From Mycogone perniciosa (taxonomy: Eukaryota; Ascomycota; Sordariomycetes; Hypocreales; Hypocreaceae), in assembly GCA_025331125.1 (NCBI GenBank), contig JAOALB010000072.1, positions 1 through 64,000 on the forward strand: DNA of 64,000 bases. Direction: 5' to 3'. This document shows, in pieces, positions 24,527-36,395 of the stretch. The notes under the pieces were generated by a model. The model was given only the letters and a program-made list of their open reading frames with translations. It was not told the DNA's origin and did not search any database. The stretch's first letter is position 1. Each line of letters opens with the position of its first letter. Made by a program: the position numbers and the translations under genes.

Positions 24527-27500
24527 TGTTAACGACTTTTATTTAAAAAGCTATTAAGAATCCTAAGTAATACTGCAAGTATATCCGCTGCAGTATGCTC
24601 TTTTAATAATCCTAATACTTTACCTTTTATTCTACCTTTTCACTAAGGGCAGGATAATAATAGAGATAATAATATAAGTAAAAGTAAAGATAAGGATAAA
24701 GTTAATAAAACAGAATAACTTTGCATTTATATAAAGGAAGCCTTTTAATATATAAAAGTTAATTGTATAGAATAAAAATAATGCTATTAATATTTGGATG
24801 CCGAAAACGCTAAACTTAAATAAATAATTTACTAATAGTAAGCGACTATTATAAACTTGCAGAATTAGGCCCTACCTACTTTAAACTTTATACCAAACTA
24901 TAAAGGAAATTAACCTTTAAGGGATTTAAGAGAGTCGTTTAAGATACAGCCCTTTAAACCCTTTAATAGAAATACTATAATACTTTAACTATTTCTTATT
25001 TAACTATATAACTACTTTACCTACTTTTTAATTAACTTTAATATAGAAATTAATAAAGTCTTTTTAGCTGCTAGATAATTTAAAGGTAATACTTTAAAGT
25101 AGTTTAAACCTACTTAAAGGGATTTCTTTAATAATAGAAGTAAAGTTAATAAATAAATATAATTTATATTTATTAACTATAATTAATTTAATAAAAAGTT
25201 AAAGAATATTTTTAATAATATTAATAAAGAATATACTGCAGAAAATATAGTTATAAATTTAGTTTTAAAAAGGAAAATAATTTAATTATACTGTATACTT
25301 TAAAAACTATACTTTTAAAGTTAAATAAAGAAACTCTGCTTTTATTAAATGCTTCTATAATAAATTTAAGCTAAAAGTTAAAAGGGAAGCTTATAAATTC
25401 TCCTGCAATAAAAGTATTATTAAGTTTATTAAAAAATATATAAATACAGATAATTTACTTTATAAACTTTACTTAAATATAAAGAAAGGATAATAGTAAT
25501 TTAAATAAATTTATAAATATTAAGGATATATAAATTAAAGTAAAAAGTAATAAGAATATCTTGCTAACTTTAATAATAAAAGATTTAGTTAAATAGATTT
25601 AAATGCTATTTAAAAGGGAAAGGTAAAGGTTATTTATTATAACTATAATAAATTAAAATATATTTTAAAGGACTATAAAGCTTTATAAAAGCTAAAAATT
25701 AATAAACTTTAAAAGTTTATATTAAAACTTAAATAAAAGGTTAATATAGTTTTAAAAACTATTAATTATATATTACTTAGTTAAACTGTATATTATAATA
25801 ATAGCTGCCCTATTTATAAATCTAATAAATATAAAAGCAGATAATACTTTAAATAACCTAGAAAAATATTTATAATAAACTAAAAGGGATATTAGTTAAA
25901 ACTTAAGCCTTTAACTTTTAAAGATATTTTCAGAGAAAATAAAGCAAATAAATATTTACTATATTTAGACAGTTTAATAGAATAAAACCTAGACTTTAGT
26001 TATATAAAGTTAAATAGGGATAATAGTATTTTAAAGAAATAAATAATTACTATAATTAATTATTAATATTTTAATTAAATTACTGTAAATAATAAAGGAT
26101 AAACTAACAGTAGTAACTTTAATAATAAAGATAAGAATAACCCTTTATAATATAGATTATTACTATATAATACTATACCTTTAAAATTAGAAAATATACT
26201 ATTTATAAACAGTAACTTTAAAGGTAAATTAAATAAATATTACTTAAACTTAATTAAAAGAGTTACTATAAGTATATAGTAAAATAAAATAAACCTATAC
26301 TTATATAAACAGCTTTATATATAAAATAAAGTTAATAATAAAATAGCTATTAAAGCTATTTTAATTATTTTAGCTATATATAAAGATTTTATATATTTTT
26401 ATATATAAAGAGACTATACTATAAATAACTTTATTTATAAAAGGTATTATACTATATCCTAGGTTATTTATATTATATATAAGTATATAATATACTTTTA
26501 AAAGAAAGTAAAGTATAATATATTTTTAATTAAAATCTTATTTTACTATATAAAATAGGTATAGGATTATAATGCCTTTAAAAAGTAAATTATAACTATA
26601 TAGTATTAAAACTTTAAGATTATTATTATTAAACTAAATACTAAAACTTTGAAGGTATATTATTAATTATAAAGACTTAAAGGATATAAGTCTAAAAGAT
26701 ATTATATTTACTGCTAAGAGAAATTAATAGAATAATACTTCTGCTATAAGAAAAGGTTTAAGTATAATCGATAGTATTATTTAAAGTGTAATAGCTTAAA
26801 GGATATTATATATACATAAAATGAATTATAAAATTAATATTTGCAATAAGCTAATAATACTTTATATTTATTACTAGACTATATATTCTGCTAAAAGGAT
26901 AAATGCATTATTTATTTATAGGAAAAACTTTAAAAATAGTAAATATAAAAGTATATAAAGTATAAATCTACTTTAAAAGATAAAGAGATTAATGAAATTA
27001 TAAAAGAGCTGCATTAAAACTAGTTTAATTTTATTACCTATAAAGGAACTGCCTATAATAAAAGAAGGTGGCATTTACTTTAAGGAACTTTAAATAACTG
27101 CGAAATATATATAAAAAGAAAAGAATTAGGAAATAATTAATATTACCTATAAAAGGGCTATAGGGTAATAATTAATAAATTATATCTCTTAAAATATTAA
27201 ATAATAAAAGTAATAATAAAGATTTATTATATTTTAAATTAAAGATAATAGTTAAGGGATATTAGCTATATATATTAATAGATAGCAGAGCAATAGGTAA
27301 TTTTATTATACCTATAACTATAAATCGCTTATAATTACTTTAGAAAGAGAAAACTAAACTATATTAACTATATTAAATAAAAGGGGGAGCCTTTATATAT
27401 AATAACAGATAAGTTAAATAAAAGATTAATTATTTTAAACTTAAAATCGCTAAATATAAAAGAGTAGCTTTTTGCAATATAGTAAATATTCATAGGTATA

Positions 27501-30500
27501 ATATTATTTTTAATTATTTTTAGTTAAAATATAATAACTTTAATATCGACTAGGAGAATAGCTAGCTTTATTAGCGCGATAGCGAAGCTTCTTTAACAAT
27601 TAAAACTATTAAAAAGGCTTTAGTTATAGGGCAGAAATCTTATATAGAACTTTTAAGTATATTAAAGAAAGGAATTAAAAAGGTTACCTTTAATTTAATT
27701 ATAGAAATAATTTACTAAAAAGTAAAACTTAAATAAAGTAAAGGAAAAGATAAATAAATTTAAAAAATAATTGCCTTTTTATAGAAATTATTTAATAATA
27801 TTAATAAAATACTTAAAATAAAAGGCTTTAAAATAGCAGTATTACTAGAATAGCTATAAAATATCTTTAAAGAATACTGGAAATATAATAAACTGTTTAA
27901 AGAAATACTTAATATAACGCTATTAGAATATAATTAATAAAACTATATAATTAAGCTTAAAGATAATATTAGTATTACCTTTTATAAAATTTATAATTTA
28001 AATAAAGAGTTTAAAAGCCTATGCAATTATTTAAATAATATATTAATTAAAGGATATATTTAACCTTTTTTATTAAAAGCAGGCTATTTTATTATATTTA
28101 TATTAAAGAAAAAAGGTAAACTATAGTTAGTTATAAACTATTAACAGCTTAATAAAGCTATTATTAAAAATAAAACCCTACTACTATTAATTATAAAATT
28201 ATAGGATAAACTATATAAGAAAAAGTAGTTTATAGCGCTAGATCTTAAAGGCGCTTATAACTTTATTTAAATTAAAGAAGGATATAAATAGATAACTGCA
28301 TTTTAAACTAAGTATAGTTTATTTAAATATTTAATTATATATTTTAATTTTATTAACACCCCTATAATATTTTAAAAAGTAATTAATAATATATTAAAAG
28401 AGTACTTTAATATCTTTATAGTTATTTACCCAGATAATAGTTTAATCTTTTTAAATACCCTTAAAGAATATAAAGTATATATTTATAAAATATTATAAAT
28501 ACTATAAGATATTAAACTATTTATAGAATTTAAGAAATGCAAATTATATATATAAAAGGTTACTTTCCTAAAGTATATTATTACTTTTAAAGAAATTTAT
28601 ACTAATCTATTAAAGGTATAAGCAGTAAAAGACTAGTCTATACTTATAACAGTTAAAAAAGTCTAAAGCTTTTTAAAGTTTATTAATTATTATTAATAAT
28701 TTATTAAAGGCTATAGAAGTATTATATAAATACTTTATAAATTTACTAAAAAAGATTAAAAGTTTCTATAGGCATTAAATATATAAAAAGCCTTTAATAA
28801 ACTTAAATAGCCTATCTCGGAAAAACCTATAGTTATTATATTTAACCTATTTAAAGAAATAGAAGTTAAAATAAATGCTTTTAACTTTACTATAAGAGCT
28901 TAATTTAATTAAAAGGATAAAAACAGTAAGCTATATTTTATTGCCTTTTACTTTAAAGTATTATACAGCGCAGAATTAAACTATCTAATATATAATAAAG
29001 AATTCCTTACTATTATTCTTGCATTTAAAGAGTAGTAATATTACCTATTAAAAGGAATATATAAAGTTAAAGTATATACTGACTATAAGAATATTATATA
29101 CTTTATAATAGTCTAATAACTCTTTAAAAGATAAATCTACTATATAGAATACTTATTAGAATTCAACTATATTTTAATCCATTAAAAAGGATTTAAGAAT
29201 AAATAAATAAACGCGCTTAATAGATAAGCTAATTACAACTAGGGAAAGATTAAGTATACTAGGCAGATTTTAAAATAAACCTTTAAAAGATATTATTAAT
29301 AAATAGCACTTTAAGCTATATATAAGGTATTTAATAATAATATTACGCTTTAATGTATTAAAGAGCATTATGTTATTTAGGATAATAATAGATTCTTAAA
29401 GGATATAGAGTTTAATAATAAAGGAATTTAATAATAAAATAGAAAGATTTAAATCCTAGATAAACTCTAGAAAAATATAGTTATAGAAGTTTATTAACAC
29501 CTAGTATATAGATATAAAGGTATTTGCAAAACCTATAAATAAATTTAAAGGTATTTTAAGTTTTAAAGGCTTAAAAAAGTTATATAAAGTATTATTTCTC
29601 GCTTTATAATTTATAGAACAGTTAAAACCTCGAAATATAAACTATATAGTAAACTTTAACCCTTGCCAGTATTAAAGTAACTATAAAGATTAATCTTATT
29701 AAACTTTATCATTAAACTACTATTATCTATTAAACTAGGAATAAAGATTATAATAGTATTTTAATAATTATAGATTAATTTATTAAATACTTTTACTTCC
29801 TTTTATATAAAGAAGTAATAGATACAGAAACACTAGCTTATATATTCTTACAATTTATTGCAGTTAACTATATAATTCTAGCTAAAATTATTTTTAATTA
29901 AAGATTAACCTTTATATTTAAATTTTAGCAAGCATTTATAAATTAGCTAGGTATAAATTATAGGCTTAATACTGCCTATTATATATAGATAAATAAATAG
30001 ATAGAATATATTAACTAGGTTATTAAACTTTACTTAAGAAATTATATTAACTTTAATTAAAATAATTAAATAGAAAAGTTATTAATTATATAAATATCCT
30101 ATAACAGTAATATTTCAGAGTTAACTAGACTTAGCTTTATATATATTAACTATAGCTTTACGCTAAATATATATAAAGTATTAAGGAAAGGCCTATATAT
30201 TAATAAAGTATAAATTAAAGCTGAAGATATAAAGTAATTATATAAAGAAATGCAGGTATACTTTTACTTTATATAGGAAAGAATAAAAAAGTATACTGAT
30301 AAGTATAGATTAAAGGGACTAATCTTTAAAAAGGGAGATATAGTTTACCTATATTAATATTTACTAGGAAAAAAGACTGTAAATATTAAAATAATGCAAC
30401 TAAGCGATAAATTAGATTTTAAAAAACTTAGGCCTTACCTAGTTAAAAAGGTAATTTCAAAAGTTATTTATAAATTTACACTATTAAACAGTATCTAGAT

Positions 30501-31442
30501 TTACCTAGTATTTTACATTTTACTACTTAAAAAAGTATTATAAAATAAATTGGAAAATAGATTAATTATAGATTTAATTAAAGTTTTAGCAGTTAAAAGA
30601 AAATATAAAGTTAAAGAAGTTAAAGCTATAAAAGTAAAAAATAATAAATACTAATACTTAATTAAATAAAAAAGCTATAAAAAGGAATATAACTCCTAGG
30701 AACCTATAGAATATTTAAAGAATGCCTTAACAAAACTTTAATACTTCTATTAAAGTTTAAGTCTTTTAGCAGAGGGTTATTAAATATTATATTCCAATTA
30801 AGTATATCTATACCGCTAAAAGACTAAACGTTAATAATAGCCTTTAACTCGGCATATTTAAACTCGTTTAACTTGTTTAACGAATTAGCGCTATAATGCA
30901 ATATCTTAACCTTACACAACTGCACTTATAACTGCTGCTCGCGAAAATAACTTAATTGCGCAAAACGCTTATTTATCGAAGCAGTTAACACTATTATCTA
31001 TTACTGCTGTTCTAACAATTTACGCTTAGTAGCGCGCTCTTTATTTTTAATACACTCTTTCTTAGCTGCTAAACAATAAACTATAAATATCAAAAATAAC
31101 TTATAATAAGCTAAAAAGGATATATACTAGCTGCCAGGGAGATACTATTTCCGTTATACGTCTTGCCCTAATAAATATACTCTTTATAATAAAAATAGCC
31201 TATAGTTATCTTACAGGAAATACTACGCTTTTGATAGGATAAATATAGTATAATAAAGATACTAATAGTGTTAATAATTAATATAGCTGCAGTATAATTC
31301 TGTGAGGATTCGGTAGGTTTAAAAACTTTTCGCTGTTTCGCAATACTATAAGGTATAGTTAAATAAGAATAAAAAGAAATTAAAAGGAAGAAAACTTACG
31401 AAAAAGAGGGATGGCTATATAATAGGTCTTAAAGATAAAATT
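24527..31442 (+). pseudogene. gypsy-1 gag-pol polyprotein with chromodomain, RIP-inactivated
   Basis: Stop-ridden but readable in one orientation. RT begins near 28120 (LVINYQQLNKAIIKNKTLL; family L-V-I-D-Y-R-x-L-N), then ALDLKGAYNFI (about 28236-28268) and the active-site box YPDN at 28427-28438, where gypsy RTs have Y-L-D-D. RNase H follows at about 28850-29100 (FNLFKEIEVKINAFNFTI, VYTDYKNI). Integrase lies between about 29.4 and 30.4 kb and is poorly preserved. The C-terminal chromodomain is at about 30590-30720 (YKVKEVKAI, NNKYQYLIK, EPIEYLKNAL), the module that directs integration to methylated-histone chromatin in chromoviruses. RT before integrase and a terminal chromodomain define a Ty3/gypsy chromovirus. 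No intact product. Confidence 0.87.
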
Positions 31443-31460
31443 AATAGGAGGGGGATATTA

Positions 31461-31837
31461 TATTACGACCTAACCAGGCCAAAGCCTAGGTCTAGAGGAA
31501 TATTGGAATGACAGGCTAATAGGAATATAATTATTAAAGTATATATTAAATTATTAATAATTAAGGATATATATAAGTAATTATAAACCTTAAATTATCA
31601 GGAATATAGCTATATTCCCTAATAATTATTATAACTCTCCTTTATATATATATAACTGGCTTGTTATTTATTTATTATAGTTATTTAAATAGTTGTTAAT
31701 AATTGTATTTACTAGAACTACCTGTTCTATAGAATTGTAACTATGTTACCCTGCTTAGTATTTATCCCTGACCTCTCTGTCAATATGAACCCTGCGAACC
31801 TCGGTTTGACTGTTAAGAATCAACCCGGATCGTTATA
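31461..31837 (+). repeat. gypsy-1 3' LTR
   Basis: 377 bp from TATTACGACCTAACCAGG to GGATCGTTATA. A polypurine tract (AATAGGAGGGGGATA, 31443-31457) precedes it. The last 100 bp are much less mutated than the interior. Confidence 0.9.
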
Positions 31838-31842
31838 GTTGA

Positions 31843-32250
31843 GGTTTGGTATATGTTGTTGTTATGTTGCATGCTTATCGGTGCCGTAGTATTTATAACG
31901 CGCTTCTCCCTAAACCATGTAACCTTAGCGACCCGGGACTATTAACGCGATATTTTATAACGCTAAAGCTAATATTAATTTATACCTTTTATACTGCGTT
32001 AGATGCATTTAAAAATAATAGGAAACTTTAATAAGTAAAAGAGTTTATTATAATAGTTATGAAAATCGATTTATTATAGATAAAAATGTATATATTAATA
32101 TTATTTCAATGACTTTAGTAATACTGAAATTTTAATATTGCAAATTGGCTATTATTTAAAGTAATGGCTAGATATAGGGCTAAAAAATTATATGCAAGGT
32201 AGTTATAAAAGTGTAAGCTGCCCTTGAGCTTTAATAATATCTTTAGCTAA
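31843..32250. other. Interior of the 860-bp element, right part
   Basis: Mostly AT-shifted sequence after gypsy-1, with a less mutated first 100 bp. A 61-codon frame at 31846-32031 has no recognisable features and is not called. Confidence 0.5.
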
Positions 32251-32401
32251 GTAAACCTCTATATACGGAGTAGGTTAAACTTGAAAAAAATGACTTGGAT
32301 GTATCTTTACTGCTAAATGTAGCTAGCGAGTGACTTAAGCCTGATTAGGCTTAGATGTGTGCATGTAGTTGGAAATTGTGTGCGTGTGTTTGGAAGCTCC
32401 C
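32251..32401 (-). repeat. Right terminal inverted repeat of the 860-bp element
   Basis: 151 bp. Reverse complement of 21992-22134 with a few transitions and one short insertion near the inner end. Confidence 0.85.
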
Positions 32402-32406
32402 TAAGC

Positions 32407-34048
32407 GGGACAAGCCAGAGGAGCCTGCTCGTTCCTCCGAGACGATCATGCCATAGTTGGTCTGCAACTCCAACTAGATAGAGTTTGACAGAGAGGGCTT
32501 CGAGGAATGGTGATATTTTCAATTCCTGTTCGCCATAACTCGATTTTGCCCCGTGGGGTTTTGATCACGCTCATGTACTTTAGATTGTCGAGATTACTTC
32601 AGCTACACATCGGACTACGACAAAAGGAACATAGCGTACTTCTGATCCAATTCTGGACAGAGCAGGTCGAGATACACGACTTTCTCTTCAAGGGGTCCCA
32701 GGAGCAACAGGCCCAGGATACGACTGCAGCAAAGGGCAACAATAACGTATATTCTGCTCTGGCGTAGGAAGTATCACCCACAATTGACCTGGCGGGAGAC
32801 TCGAACGTAGAGACGAGGAAGAATATCTCTGCAATGTCAATGGCTTACTGGGAGGCCTTGACGTTGGACTTGTGGACTGAGACCATTGCGATGTCCCAGC
32901 TAGAGCGCGGAATTGCAAAATGTGCTGTCACAAGAATTTGAGGACAATTCCCTTGAAGCCAGCCGATTGAGCGATCAAAGGCAAAAGTCACTCTTGCACC
33001 GTACTGACTATCAGGTTGCGATGGTATTGGTCCAAGTTATATTGGAGAGAAAAGACGCGGCATAGAATTGAACGGCAAATCCTTTTCAGAATATTGCTGT
33101 GTTAGGAACCCAAGGAATCGAACGGCGATGACATCATGAGGGATACGCCCCAAGGATATTGAGAAGCTAACTCTCTTACATCAGATCATGTGACGAGAAA
33201 GGCTAGTATATGTATATATATCTATATATATATGGATGACCTCTCGCCCTTACTTTAAAGGAAGGTCAGATATCATAGTATAGTCATACTTGCTATCCCC
33301 TAGCTCGGCTGCTGCTATGATCCTCCCAGACTCTCTCACTCTCTCACTCCCTTCTCTGTGGCCTTAGTCTTTAACATTCTAAGACTCCTAGACATTCGGA
33401 TTTACGCTGTCCGCCAGTGTCTATGCTGTGTCGTATTTAGGACATAGGTCCATATCTTAACACTTTGTGTGATATTTCATCCATAGACGATAGTTTCAAG
33501 GTAATATGTCTGCGCGACCTAATCCGCGTATGTGTAATGTGTCAAGTCGAAAAGATCTCCTGTAAGAACCTACTCATATGGAGTCGTATGTGGCATGCTG
33601 TGATGCGATACAGCATGAGATCACACTTCTCAGCGACTTGCGATCCTTAGTTTTCAGCACTTCAGCTAGAGTCTTTGAAAGGTCATATGCTACTATTCTC
33701 CTTTAGCAGTTTTGTCAATTGTTTGGCTTGAGGCATTAATTATGCTGCTATTCACCCGCTTCGCCCCCTTGTGTAAGGTGTGTTTACAATAGAGGGTGGG
33801 CAGGTTAAGCTATCTGTTGGACCATGGTTGTAGCCTGCTTCCATGCACAGCCCGGCCAGTGGGGGACTGGTCAGCATGTAGATTTTAGGCAACATCGCCA
33901 ACATGAGCAGAAGCAGATCGGTCGGGTCTACAATGTAAAGCAATTAGCCATCCTCATTACAGAGTACTGCCGTCAAAATTTCCAGAAGAACCTACCCTAT
34001 TGTTTTGAGGATTCAGTCTAATTTCTTATCTCTCAAACACAGCATGGG
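32407..34048. other. Non-repetitive region, no supported gene
   Basis: Balanced composition. The first few hundred bases on the minus strand should continue the gag-like pseudogene upstream of its interruption: joining across the 5-bp duplication keeps AWVWSNNSDV open upstream. However, no recognisable domain was found there. Several frames of 60-86 codons (32507-32767 + and others) lack motifs. A TA-rich palindromic tract lies at 33207-33232. No gene can be called with confidence. Confidence 0.5.
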
Positions 34049-34050
34049 TA

Positions 34051-34638
34051 CTTGGGGGGCCGCCAAATTGGCCATTCCCCGTGCCTACTTCGTAAGCACG
34101 GGGGGTACGCTGAGTTAGAAAAGGACGGTTGATTTGGAAAAACCAGGTACTTTGAGAGTGCGCCAATTCCTGGTGCAATTAAAGTAGATTCATTTTAATC
34201 ATAACCTCGCAATTTTTATAACTCGTAGATCTAAACTACCGCATAAAACATAATATTTAATTATCATAATAGTTAGCATTAACAATTCCAATAGTATCCT
34301 GTGTTTCCTTTAATTCAACACCAAATTCATCCTCCACGAGGCCAAGACTCTCTGCTGCAATAATCTCTAAGCCATCCACTTTAATTGATAACACTTATAA
34401 AGCTTATGTCGCGATTAACGTGATGATAGAGGTGTTATGTGGTTAAATTTAAGAATGTGGGGGTTGGAGTTATCAGAGATATGTAAAAAAACATGTCTAT
34501 TTATATTTCTGTGGGGCTTACAGCAAAAATACAAGTACCAGAATCATTTTTCCAAATCAACGGTCCTTTTCTAACTCAGCGTGCCCCCCGTGCTTACGAA
34601 GTAGGCACGGGGAATGGCCAATTTGGCGGCCCCCCAAG
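34051..34638. mobile_element. 588-bp MITE with 92-bp terminal inverted repeats
   Basis: Inverted repeats start CTTGGGGGGCCGCCAAATTG and match for about 92 bp with two mismatches (34051-34142 and 34547-34638). TA flanks both ends (34049-34050, 34639-34640), pointing to the Tc1/mariner/pogo superfamily. Each repeat contains a near-palindrome CCCCGTGCCTAC..GTAAGCACGGGG able to fold. The interior carries the tail of a transposase-like frame, so this is probably an internal-deletion derivative. It shows little RIP in its ends. Confidence 0.92.
34257..34397 (-). pseudogene. Residual C-terminal coding piece inside the MITE
   Basis: On the minus strand a 46-codon open stretch reads VLSIKVDGLEIIAAESLGLV, then EDEFGVELKETQDTIGIVNA, and ends NYYDN-stop at 34257-34259. 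A stop sits just upstream, so no start is available. Codon use looks protein-coding and unmutated. It is most simply the tail of the parent element's transposase kept in the deletion derivative; the family was not identified. Confidence 0.5.
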
Positions 34639-34640
34639 TA

Positions 34641-36278
34641 TATGATCAACGTTAAGTCATGGCCTTTTCCGGACTACGAGAAAAGCTTAGGTCGTATATA
34701 TCTTCTCATCGGGGGATGAAGGTTTGTTGGCTCCTGCTCCTTTTAGCTAGGACTGACACGTAACTGTATTAATAAGTGCTCATTAATCAATAGCTTATAA
34801 CGCGATAGTAGCTCCAATTCTGGACTGTCCGGAAAGGAAAACCCACTTTGAACCAAAAGCCTTTCCACCTGACGGAGCGACTGGACAATAGAATAGCTTG
34901 GAGGTTAATTGCAAAATGCAAGTTAATCAAAAACAGCCGTTTAGAATATTCTTTAGAATTGGTACTTACACGCTAAATTTCTACGGCTCATGTATCTTCT
35001 AACATAACGTGATTGACTATAAGTTTCAGCAGCTGTTGATAGTGCTTATGCTTCTTTTTTTTTATCTGTAGAAAGGAGCAGGAAGTAAATAGAGCATTAC
35101 AAGCATAAAGCATGTCTTGAGTTATTCAATTCTTGCAAGGGCCACTTTAGGGACTCGGATGGGACCAGGATCTTCAAGGGGTCACCTGATAGATTAGTAC
35201 ATACATGGCGTACTGTGGGTACTAGCACTTTGTAGTAGGTATGTAGTAGTATGTACTACCGAAATTCCCTCCATTTTCTTCTGAATCCTTGATACTCCCT
35301 CCGTACTACTTCGTATACTAGTTGCAACTCTATCTTGCCACTATCAGTGTACCTAAATGACGATCATCTGCGGGATTTGCGGGGATTGATGGGTTCTAAC
35401 CTTCAAACAATACTACGAGTAGTAGCAGCCTGTGAGGAGGTTTGACTCTTATGCTACTAGCTTATACGGAGTAGCGCGCTAAGAATTTCTTCCTATACTC
35501 TGTACGAGTAAACCGGCTAACCGGCAGGCTAACCGGCAAACCGGCAGACTGGCTCTGAACTCGTAGTACCACTACTATTCGCACAACAAGAAAGTGACCT
35601 CACCCACAATTATGGGTCTTCCTGGTCCGCTTTGATTACACATTGTAGTAATATTGCTACTAAACTACGTATCTGCGCCCGGCTTATATAATATGCATGG
35701 TACTTTTAGAACTGGCGGCAGTTACCAAGTTCTCCACTAAAGATCCTTGTTAGATCAACAGAGTATTTACCATAATGATAACGTTAATAACCCGATGCTA
35801 GCGTAATCGCTAGTTAATTACAGCTATGAAATATGTAGTACTGGATTTATACATTGTAGCTCGAGTAGCTCAGTGTTAATATGTTAGGAAACATAAGGAA
35901 ATCCGACTCGCTATAGAGGTCACGCTAGGGTTGCGTTAATTATATTCCTGTGCTTCACCACGCATCTATTCAACAGCAAAGATGTTTGATAAGTTACATG
36001 CGGAGTAAAATGTGCACAATGATAGTATTAGAAGCACTATTTGGTCCTTGTGGAGTATAGAATCATTGGTTAATTACTAAAGCCGGGCGTCGATTAATAC
36101 TACTACTATTGTATTCTTATCCCTAGCGCGTATTACCAACAGTAGGCTGTGAGTACAGTAGTTCCGAAATGGTAGGTACCAGTGTTGACAAGCGCAAGGA
36201 TCTGCTGCGCTAACTATGCCTACGTAGCGATCATTGTCAAACGAAGCCTCTGAAACCTCGAGATAGTCCTTTTTCAGG
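34641..36278. other. Long intergenic region upstream of the secreted-protein gene
   Basis: About 1.6 kb without a supported gene. It has many AGTAGTAC/GTAGTACT-type short repeats (35190-35330) and a 45-bp run of CTAACCGGCA-like units (35513-35557). Regulatory sites for the downstream gene are probably here but cannot be named. Confidence 0.55.
35513..35557. repeat. Short imperfect tandem repeat, CTAACCGGCA-like
   Basis: Four to five imperfect 8-10 bp units of the type ctaaccggca in tandem. Function unknown. Confidence 0.7.
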
Positions 36279-36285
36279 TATATAA
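36279..36285 (+). promoter_or_regulatory. TATA box of the secreted-protein gene
   Basis: TATATAA lies 111 bp upstream of the chosen ATG and only 6 bp before an earlier in-frame ATG. Fungal transcription starts a few tens of bases downstream of TATA, so the earlier ATG would lie outside the transcript. Confidence 0.6.
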
Positions 36286-36395
36286 GTTGAATGGAATATC
36301 CTTCTATTCATAAGGTTTCACTTATCTCATCCACCTCCTTTCTCTTGATATCCAATTCGTTGTCTAGGAAAGGATTTCCATTCCTATCTTTCATC

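Larger units (their letters stand above)
22293..31837 (+). mobile_element. gypsy-1: complete Ty3/gypsy chromodomain retrotransposon
   Basis: The 5' LTR starts TGTCACGACCCGACCAGG at 22293 and ends at 24526, containing a later Fot1 insertion. The 3' LTR is 31461-31837. Subtracting the 1855-bp insertion and its TA duplication leaves a 377-bp 5' LTR, equal to the 3' LTR. The target duplication is GTTAA (22288-22292) and GTTGA (31838-31842), one transition apart. The interior encodes RT, RNase H, integrase and a chromodomain in gypsy order, all broken by RIP stops. The outer part of the 5' LTR is nearly unmutated; the interior is heavily mutated. Confidence 0.93.
21992..32401. mobile_element. 860-bp terminal-inverted-repeat element (MITE-like), interrupted by gypsy-1
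   Basis: Long inverted repeats bound this region: 21992-22134 on the left and 32251-32401 on the right. They are near-identical for the first 120 bp (GGGAGCTTCCAAACACACGC inward). The flanks show a 5-bp duplication, CAAGC (21987-21991) against TAAGC (32402-32406), differing by one CpA-to-TpA change. Removing gypsy-1 and its target duplication leaves about 860 bp. No transposase frame is visible inside, so it would be non-autonomous. The superfamily is not clear from these ends. Confidence 0.75.

Noticed and set aside
32507..32767. 86-codon plus-strand frame right of the nest
   Set aside because: No motif; the region is expected to hold the minus-strand upstream part of the gag-like pseudogene.
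35866..35882. GTAGCTCAGTGTTAAT resembling a tRNA A box
   Set aside because: No B box or cloverleaf pairing in the following 80 bases.
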